A stretch of 5,343 nucleotides of DNA from contig JAQUQN010000081.1 of NCBI GenBank assembly GCA_028716065.1, positions 1 to 5,343 of the forward strand, read 5' to 3'. The notes below the pieces were generated by a model. That model saw nothing but the letters and a program-made list of their open reading frames with translations. It searched no databases and had not been told where the DNA came from. The stretch comes from Candidatus Omnitrophota bacterium (lineage in GTDB: Bacteria; Omnitrophota; Gorgyraeia; 2-01-FULL-45-10). The position numbers were made by a program, and so were the translations under genes. Shown piece by piece: positions 1 to 5,343 of the stretch (position 1 is the stretch's first letter; every line of letters starts with the position of its first letter).

Positions 1-1
1 G

Positions 2-121
2 GAACTCGGCTCAAGGTTCGGCATAGACCCTAAGCCATATGAAAACCTCATCCGTTATACCGATTACATCACCTTATACGAGTCCATAGACCTGATCGCC
101 ATATTCGAAGAGGTTAAGTAG
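2..121 (+). CDS. 3' end of an upstream giant ORF, terminated by in-frame TAG
   Basis: Thirty-nine sense codons, open at the left edge of the window, end at TAG 119-121. The peptide runs from ELGSRFGIDPKPYENL to IDLIAIFEEVK. It is a soluble, helical, charged segment and has no separate identity: the codons just after the stop (YEGEVKERLF...) continue the same style of sequence in the same frame. I read it as the left part of the module described at 2-670, cut by a premature stop. Standard gene calling would end an upstream gene here. The beginning of that gene lies outside the window, so its length is unknown. Confidence is high that the frame is coding and lower that the TAG is a true biological end. 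Confidence 0.7.
   Translation, partial: ELGSRFGIDPKPYENLIRYTDYITLYESIDLIAIFEEVK
119..121 (+). other. In-frame amber codon (TAG) inside a continuous domain
   Basis: The frame reads ...FEEVK, TAG, YEGEVKERLF... with no shift in phase. This is the only stop in about 1,780 codons. A one-base change from CAG, AAG or GAG would produce it. Sense CAG and CAA codons for Gln are common in the rest of the frame and no other TAG occurs, which argues against genome-wide reassignment of TAG. The overlapping ATG at 123-125 is in another frame and stops after four codons (TAA at 135-137), so it offers no restart. Whether this is a mutation, a sequencing error or a readthrough site cannot be decided from the window. 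Confidence 0.85.
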
Positions 122-3100
122 TATGAGGGTGAAGTAAAAGAAAGACTCTTCACCAACCAGTATCAGAGAAAGATACATGACTATTCCAGATTCATCGCTT
201 TAATCAAGGACTTATTCGAGATAAAGCTCACCAATCAGGATGTTGCATTCCTGATCGAGAATCTAAATAACTTCAATAAAGAAGACTTTGCCTTATTTAT
301 TAAAGACGCATCTATTAAGTATAATGTCTTAATAAACACTAATTACGACCTTGACAAGATTTTCGATAATATACCTCTAGCCGTAGACTTCTATAAAACA
401 GCGGATGACCGTAATTCCTACATGCTCGCAAACACAATAAAGAGGATGGATGAGGAAGGTCAATCCGTCGCTGCCCTCATCACAGGGGGTTACCACACAA
501 AAGGGCTGACGCAGCTTCTGAAACAGAGGCAGACCTCATACCTCGTTATTCTGCCGAAGTTCGATTCGTCCAAAGGCGAGCGTCCGTACGTGGCGATCCT
601 CACAAACAAGAAAGAACCGTATGAGAATCTCTTAAAGAGCGGGCAGTATTATATCGCGGCTGGAGCATTCCTTGGGACGATCAGAAATTTGGCCGATCCG
701 GCGAAAATAGAAGAAGCGAAGAACCAATACGGTACAGCATTCCTAAGCGTTTTACTTTCACTTGCCGATGGCGATAAAGGACGATGCGAAGACGCGCTCA
801 ATAGATGGGTCGCGAGTTACGAAAATATCAGGAAAAATGAGCCGGGGTTAGAGAATGCGCCGACTCCGGAAGAGGTCAGGGGATTTTTAGCAAGCATAGT
901 TCGTGATAAGCTCGGAATAGATATACCAACAAAAACCGCAATAGTATCACAATCTCCGCAACCTACCAATATATACAGTGTCGATCCGAAAGAGATCACG
1001 GAGACTTGGTACCACGGCTTTATAAAACCGCATGTCAAAAGAGTTACAGCTATCAACATGAAGATAGGGGAGGAACTGAAACTTCCGCCAGAACAGATGA
1101 GATTATTGCAATACGCATCACTTCTTCACGACGTCGGAGCAGATATAAGAGGAAGACATGAAGAGATGTTCATAGATTTATCAAACAGGATAAAAACTGC
1201 TATAAAAGCCAAAAGGCCCGATATAAGAAAAATATCAATAAAGAAAGCTGTAGACCTGCTCATCGCGGACGGGAGAATGAGGGGGCTTAAAGGCGATACC
1301 GACTACGATATATTCGTCAGGGCGTTGAGAGAACTGTTGAATAACCGCGAACTGAGCGATGTCGAAAAAGAAGTGGCGCGCTCGATCTTTGATGTTCCCA
1401 CAAAGTCACTCGAGATATTAAAAGAAAAAGGGATCGAGTTGCCCAAGGATCTGGAGATATTAATACGGTATAACAATGACTATAAGGCATTTCTGAAAGA
1501 TCTCCCTAGCTTTGAAAAAGAGATTAGCATACCGAAAGAAGATATGGCTCGCCTGATATCAATACTCTATTGCGGCGAAATATTCGAGCACGGAAATAAC
1601 AGGTATACGATGGTTAAACAAAGAGAAGAGGGTGATATCGAAACTTTCCCCGCAACCATGGGATACATGGAGAAGACCATTGCGGACGAGAAGCTCAGTC
1701 GCGAGCCTATTGATGCCATAATCAGCCTAATCGTTAACAGCTTATTTACCGATGTCGATAAGCAGGATAGGGAGCTAATTGAGATTATAGGTCATGCGCG
1801 CGATGCTGAATCGCCGGAGACGACATTTAGGGCGGAGGATATCAATTTTGCATTGGACAAAAGATATGAAGCGATGGGAGACTTTCCCGAACACCTAGAT
1901 ATCAACGCGATAAAGAAGGCCAGGGAGCAGTTTGAATTTAAAGATGGTAAATGGGACTACAGGCGCGGGGACGGCATGACTTTGGTTTTGGGATGGCCGC
2001 TTGAGAACGCGATAACGGAAAATATATCCGGGATAATGAAAGCCTTAAGAGAGATAGAACCCGATCCGGAGAAATTGTATTTTTACGATCCAAAAGAACT
2101 GCATATTACCATCGCGTCATTAATCCCAAATACGAATACACCAACCGCGCCCCAAGATAACGATTACAGAATGGAAAAATTGAACAGGGCAAGAGGCATT
2201 GCCTCGGGTTTTGATACCATAAGAGCCAAATTCTACTATAAAGACCTCGTCCTGACCGACCGGGGAGAGATCGTGGCGCTGGGCTATGTGGCAGATAATA
2301 ATCTGTTTAACATGAGAGACAAGTTACGCGGCGAAAAAGTTTCGTGTAGATACACAGACGTCGTTCACATGACGATCGGAAGGATCTTTGATGAAGATAT
2401 AAACTCCAAACCAGAAAAATTAGCGCGATACCAGGCATTAATAAGCCAGTTGAAAGAAAGAAAAAACGAATACGCTAAACCGCTTCTCTTGGGCGGGGTT
2501 ACCGCTAACGATGTGAAAGTATGGAACCAGCTTGGCCTTACAAAGGAATTGAAGTACGGCGGAGCATACCCTGCTATCCCTTTGCAGGCAAGTCAATCTC
2601 TCGCTGATTCGCCCGAGATAGTAGATCTTATAACAAAAAGAGTGCTGGATGACTTGGTTCGGGGGATAAGAGAAGAGCTAAGGCGCCCGGATGCCGGTGA
2701 TGTCGAAGATGTATGTATGAAGGTCCTTTGGGAAAAACGTGATGAATTTATCCAGACACATTGTAAAAGTCTGGGAGTAGACGATGAAGCAGAGATAGAT
2801 AAAATCAAGCAAACGGTGGCAGGAAGCATGAAGGGCAACGTTATCACTTACGGACTTTTCTGCCAGAGGATGGTCGATGATAAGATATTTATCGACAGAG
2901 ACTACCCGGAAGGGGTTAAAAAGGTGGTAGAAAAGGTAAGAGAATATATCGAGACAAAGACCAAAAATTATGATATAGGGACGATATATGGATTGTTTGA
3001 AGAGTATAGCTGGAATGATCGCTATGCGGATAAACGGATGCCTCAAGAATTCAGTTTTGCAGATAAGTTCGATCTTATCAACAATAGCCTCGCCACATAT

Positions 3101-5343
3101 CCGAAAGAACTGCGGGTGCTTAATACTGCTTTTAAAGAGAATATAGTATCAGATGAATATATAAGCGATTGGGTAAAAAGAGTTGCGCCGATGGTTTTAA
3201 ACGCTTACGTTATAGCCGCGGCGCTTAACTGGGATGAGGAAACGGCTAAGAGGGCCGCCGCCAATGCCTTTGAAGAAAAGAAGAAAAAAGTCCTCGCAAG
3301 TTTTAGGGAGATGTTGTCCAGCCAGCCCAAGAAGCCGATATTCGTCTGCGATCTGGACGGAACCGTAACAGAACCCAATAAGCCGATAAGCGAGAAGAAT
3401 ATAAAAATTGTCATAGATATATTGAAAAAAGGCATCCCGTTCGTTATCTTATCCGGTATAAGCAAGAGACGGATTGACGGTCAATTTTTAAAACCGATAG
3501 CCGCATATTTAGCCAAAATTGACACGGATAAGATTGAGATCGGTGAAATGGAATTGGAAGAACTGCTCAAACTTATTCCGCCTGATGATAGAAGCCTGTT
3601 AAAGAACCTTTTTATAGCTAGCGACAATGGAACACAAATTTATGTGTACGATGCAAAGAAAAACGGCTTCGTATGCTCCGTCGCTACCGACATAAGAGTA
3701 TTTATAGAAAATCTTGAGTATAAGGAGGTACTGAACATCCTGAAGCAGTGTATAGATGAAAGCAAGTGCAGAGACGGGCGTAGCGCCAAAGAACTTATAA
3801 GAGAGGTAAGAAAAGATGTTACCGACGAAGATTGGGAGTCGTTCAAATATAATGAAGAGAGCGACAGGAAGATAATAGATGAAAGAAAGGTAACAACTGA
3901 AGACGGTAAAGAGGTAATAACGCAAATAACGCTCATGATGGTAGGCAAAGATGCCACCTCCGGACAAAAAGATTTGTTTAACACCGAAGACGGCCAGAGT
4001 GTAAGAGAAGATTGTTGGAAGAGGGTTAAAGAGGCCTTTGCTAAGAAAGGCATAGAACTTGAGGCAAGGATTTCCGGCAAGAGTTCGATAGATATAACGC
4101 CTGAGGGTATTGATAAGGGAGACGGTGTTTTGCGCATATCGTTGGATAAGACCTTTCCGAAAGGTGTGGTCATATTTGTCGGCGACGCATTCTTCCCCGG
4201 AGGAAACGACGAACCCGCGATCAAAGCCGTCGATTACATAGTCAATGTCGGAAAGCACATCAATAAGAAAAAATCGGCATATTATCATGAAGAATTAGAG
4301 GTTTTTGAATTGCCATGGACAGGGCCGGAAGGATTCTGGGTTTTCGCAAACGCCTACCTGAATTCCGCTCCCCGTTTTGTCGAGGATCTGATCGAGTATT
4401 TTAAAAATGAGAATTTGGCAACCATCCTTCTTAAGGGTGGAATAGCAGGGACTGATGCGGAGAAAGGATTGGCAGGGATTTTACAGGAGGATTATGACAT
4501 AGTCTACAGAAGCAAAGAACCCATTTCGTCCAAACCCGACGTTGTCTTATCACGCTGGGGCCTCACGGGGCCGATGAGGTCCATAGAAAAATTGCCACCT
4601 CTGGGAGTCGGTATCGGGAAGGTGCTCGAATACTTGGCAAGAAAAGACGGCAAGGCCCTTAACGCGTGGATAGAAGAAAACAAAAATAAATACAGGGCGG
4701 AAGGAAACGCGGGTATTTTAGACGTCTTGCAGGAACTGGAAGATTCTATCACGTACTTATCCAAGCTCCCGCGCAAGTATATCATAAAACGAAAAGAAGG
4801 CGTTTCGCGTCAGATGATCTTGACGCGGCATGGAATTACATCGGATGAATTATTAGATGAAAAAAAGACATCCGAACAGGATTTTGTCAAAGCCGTATTG
4901 GTTGGGGCCACAAATTCTAAAGAGGCCCATCAGAGCAGCCTGCGCTTCCATGTCTTTGATAAAATTTTGACCGCTGAACAAAAGGAAAAGCCGTATATAT
5001 TCAACGGCGTCCATTGCGCGACTGACGCTGAACTTCACGGCGAATTTGCTATCCTCGACCCGGCGTTTCTCAAAGAGATGATCCAGGAGATAGAGTTTTT
5101 CAAAGAACATTCGAAGAGTTTGACGGAAGTAGAGGGAGAGCTTGACGAAGCTGAGAAACGTATTGTAATGCTTCAGAGAGATATATCCCAACTTAAATCG
5201 TACATCGCGGCTGAGTATGGGAGTGATGAAAATAAAGCTAAAGAGGTAATAGCCCGCAGCCCGAAGATAAAGGAACTGGATGCGGAAATTAAAAAAGCCC
5301 AGGAAGAGATAGATATGCTCAGGGTTATGCTCCTTTCGAAGAA
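122..5343 (+). CDS. Giant multidomain protein, internal part (TIKI-like half module, HD, 2H phosphoesterase, HAD phosphatase, coiled coil)
   Basis: The frame has 1,740 consecutive sense codons and is still open at the right edge, so the product exceeds 1,700 residues. Domains in order: end of a TIKI/TraB-like module (to about 670), HD-GYP-like (998-1810), 2H phosphoesterase (1976-2587), unassigned helical region (2588-3331), HAD phosphatase (3332-4273), unassigned region (4274-5065), coiled coil (from 5066). The start is unclear. The first in-frame ATG is at 422 with no Shine-Dalgarno sequence before it; the next, at 446, has AAAGAGG directly abutting it, which is too close. There is no in-frame GTG or TTG between 122 and 421. 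Starting at 422 would discard 100 codons that read as the same domain, so 122-421 is probably part of the ancestral protein. No transmembrane segment or signal peptide is visible. ATA and AGA/AGG codons are frequent. The gene resembles giant genes of Omnitrophota (recall, unverified). Its overall role is unknown. Confidence 0.9.
671..997 (+). other. Helical linker between the TIKI-like and HD-like domains
   Basis: Codons 224-332. The first two thirds are predicted helical by composition (Ala, Leu, Glu, Lys, Arg), with a Trp/Tyr-containing stretch (NRWVASYENI). A segment rich in Pro, Thr, Ser and Gln follows (about 925-975, TKTAIVSQSPQPTN), which looks like a flexible interdomain linker. I recognise no catalytic motif or known domain. 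It most likely spaces two folded units of the same polypeptide. Confidence 0.4.
998..1810 (+). other. Domain: HD/HD-GYP-like, probably catalytically degenerate
   Basis: HD-GYP proteins are metal-dependent phosphohydrolases, classically acting on cyclic di-GMP, with the order H ... HD ... H ... HH ... D. Seen: a histidine at 1031 (KPHVKRVTAINMKIGEEL), spacing typical of the family, then LLHDVGA with the HD pair at 1127-1132. Later landmarks are recognisable by context but altered. The expected His-Pro reads Val-Pro at 1394-1399 (FDVPTKSLEIL). The expected His-His reads Asn-Asn at 1472-1477 (LIRYNNDY). The expected Asp before IFE is Glu at 1577 (CGEIFEHGNN). The Lys that usually follows HD-I/V-G is Ala. 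No GYP motif is visible. I infer a fold retained as a structural or ligand-sensing unit rather than an active enzyme. The second-half alignment was placed by eye, so individual substitutions are less certain than the HD call. Confidence 0.65.
1976..2587 (+). other. Domain: 2H phosphoesterase (LigT/CPDase-like)
   Basis: The 2H superfamily (LigT/ThpR 2'-5' RNA ligase-like enzymes, plant and fungal cyclic phosphodiesterases, AKAP18) uses two H-x-(T/S) motifs to cleave or form 2',5' or 2',3'-cyclic phosphoester bonds. Seen: an opening strand-helix unit (TLVLGWPLENAITENI, from 1979), the first motif ELHITIASL with HIT at 2102-2110, and the second motif VVHMTIGRI with HMT at 2366-2374. They are 88 codons apart, a normal spacing. 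The arrangement of a first motif after about 40 residues and a second close to H-x-T-x-x-R matches LigT. Both His and both Thr are present, so the site looks intact. A short charged linker (1811-1975) precedes it. The substrate is unknown; RNA ends or cyclic nucleotides are family-based possibilities only. Confidence 0.75.
2588..3331 (+). other. Unassigned helical region between the 2H and HAD domains
   Basis: Codons 863-1110, about 248 residues. The region is dominated by amphipathic, charged helices (for example DLITKRVLDDLVRGIREELR near the start and AKRAAANAFEEKKKKVLASF at the end) with scattered aromatic residues. The middle portion (about 2830-3060) is more mixed and includes YGLFCQRMVDDKIF and YGLFEEYSWNDRY. 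I see no catalytic signature, metal-ligand cluster, repeat or membrane segment. It could be an all-alpha domain or a scaffold between two enzymatic domains. No function can be assigned. Confidence 0.45.
3332..4273 (+). other. Domain: HAD-superfamily phosphatase, phosphomannomutase/Cof-like (HAD-IIB pattern)
   Basis: HAD enzymes transfer phosphate through an aspartyl intermediate. All four motifs are present. Motif I is CDLDGTVTEPN, with nucleophile Asp at 3350 and acid/base Asp at 3356. Motif II is Ser in VILSGI at 3452. Motif III is Lys in DITPEGIDKGDG at 4115. Motif IV is VGDAFFPGGNDEPA, with Asp 4184 and Asn-Asp 4205-4210. The D-x-x-P-x-G-x-D-K and GD-x4-GGND patterns are those of phosphomannomutase and related C2-cap (HAD-IIB) sugar-phosphate enzymes. 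Between motifs II and III lie about 220 residues, including a charged stretch (about 3730-3930). The module is about 314 residues, somewhat long for this class, so the cap appears enlarged. It looks catalytically competent. A sugar phosphate is the family-based guess for the substrate. Confidence 0.85.
4274..5065 (+). other. Unassigned mixed alpha/beta region with a Cys/His/Glu cluster
   Basis: Codons 1425-1688. The first part has alternating strands and helices with a Gly-rich turn (ATILLKGGIAGTDAEKG, near 4420-4460) and SRWGLTGPMRS (near 4550-4580). A helical stretch follows (about 4615-4770), and then a part beginning KEGVSRQMILTRHGIT (near 4797). Near the end, codons 1671-1681 read HCATDAELHGE (5012-5044), with His 5012, Cys 5015, Asp 5024, His 5036 and Glu 5042. 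That density of potential metal or catalytic residues is unusual for this protein. I recognise no family. A deaminase-like H-x-E was considered, but no P-C-x-x-C follows in the window. Confidence 0.4.
5066..5341 (+). other. Predicted coiled coil, running off the window
   Basis: Codons 1689-1780 are almost entirely charged and aliphatic, without Pro apart from one in ARSPKIKEL. Leu/Ile/Val residues recur at heptad-like spacing (EVEGELDEAEKRIVMLQRDI, then KIKELDAEIKKAQEEIDMLR). A short break around AAEYGSDENKAK suggests two helices forming a hairpin. Such segments usually mediate oligomerisation or act as spacers. The frame stays open to the window edge, so the segment may be longer. Confidence 0.7.

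Larger units (their letters stand above)
2..670 (+). other. Domain: C-terminal half of a TIKI/TraB/ChaN-like module
   Basis: Seen: codons 1-135 are mostly helical and charged. Then come DDRNSYM (404-424), a helix, and AALITGGYHTKGL (470-508) followed by a hydrophobic strand, YLVILPKF. The order R-N-x-x-M, helix, hydrophobic strand, G-G-x-H-x-x-G resembles the C-terminal signature of the TraB/PrgY, GumN/TIKI and ChaN families, where an R-(D/N)-x-x-M helix precedes a V-x-G-x-x-H-x-x-G strand. In those families the partner motif (a Gly/Glu/His strand) is near the N-terminus, which would lie left of this window. From memory, giant Omnitrophota proteins carry a module like this one, beginning with a strand close to HIQDAH. 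The family link is inferred from motif order only. Activity is unknown; TIKI-type members are proposed metal-dependent hydrolases. The TAG at 119-121 interrupts the module. Confidence 0.5.

Noticed and set aside
119..121. Genome-wide reassignment of TAG to an amino acid
   Set aside because: Only one TAG occurs in about 1,780 in-frame codons while CAG and CAA for Gln are common. A reassigned codon would be expected more often.
123..137. ATG overlapping the TAG (TAGTATG), suggestive of a coupled restart
   Set aside because: The ATG is in frame 3, not the giant frame, and reaches TAA at 135-137 after four codons.
422..448. In-frame ATG codons at 422 and 446 as the true start of a separate gene
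   Set aside because: Neither has a properly spaced Shine-Dalgarno sequence. Both fall inside the R-N-x-x-M helix of the TIKI-like module, so they are more likely internal methionines. They cannot be fully excluded if the TAG is real.
2593..3465. Minus-strand open frames of 84-122 codons opposite the helical region and the start of the HAD domain
   Set aside because: They are complementary shadows of the + strand coding frame. Apparent membrane-like stretches come from the antisense of charged helical codons.
3640..4224. Second minus-strand open frame (194 codons) overlapping the same region
   Set aside because: It overlaps both the real + frame and another shadow frame. It is Ser/Leu-rich, with no motif and no upstream gene signals.
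3599..4288. Long minus-strand open frame (229 codons) opposite the HAD domain, hydrophobic in translation
   Set aside because: The + strand here encodes HAD motifs III and IV in a long uninterrupted frame. The minus-strand product is rich in Tyr, Ile, Phe and Ser, as expected from reading ATA- and GAA-rich codons backwards, and it shows no domain. It is a shadow.
5012..5044. Zinc-dependent deaminase domain (H-x-E plus P-C-x-x-C)
   Set aside because: H-G-E is present, but no P-C-x-x-C follows; the next residues turn into a coiled coil.
1..5343. tRNA, CRISPR array, insertion sequence, promoter or terminator
   Set aside because: No direct-repeat series, tRNA-like cloverleaf, transposase motif or hairpin with T-run was seen, and the coding frame leaves no intergenic space.

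Overview
The window is coding almost from edge to edge on the + strand. One reading frame (codons starting at positions 2, 5, 8...) is open from 2 to 5341 except for a single TAG at 119-121. The 1,740 codons from 122 to 5341 contain no stop, and both window ends lie inside the frame. This is an internal piece of a very large multidomain protein gene. I see no intergenic region, promoter, terminator, RNA gene, mobile element or CRISPR array. In the domain entries, codon 1 is nt 2-4.

Layout: the second half of a TIKI/TraB/ChaN-like module, interrupted by the TAG (2-670); a helical linker (671-997); an HD-GYP-like domain that keeps the HD pair but seems to have lost most later metal ligands (998-1810); a 2H phosphoesterase (LigT-like) domain with two H-x-T motifs (1976-2587); a helical region I cannot assign (2588-3331); a HAD-superfamily phosphatase domain with all four motifs, closest in pattern to phosphomannomutase/Cof-type HAD-IIB enzymes (3332-4273); an unassigned mixed region with a Cys/His/Glu cluster near its end (4274-5065); and a charged, probably coiled-coil segment running off the window (5066-5341).

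Organism: the frame is rich in ATA (Ile) and AGA/AGG (Arg), with moderate GC by eye. The first module resembles, from memory, a module found in the giant proteins of Candidatus Omnitrophota (formerly OP3). I therefore favour Omnitrophota or a related uncultured bacterium. This is recall plus inference and has not been checked by a search.

Function: no transmembrane segment or signal peptide is visible in the translated part, so this portion looks soluble. It strings together at least three phosphoester-hydrolase-type folds (HD, 2H, HAD), one probably inactive and two with intact catalytic motifs. The substrate is unknown. The TAG is the main uncertainty: the same module continues in the same frame on both sides of it and there is no convincing restart. 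It is either a nonsense mutation, a sequence error or a readthrough site.
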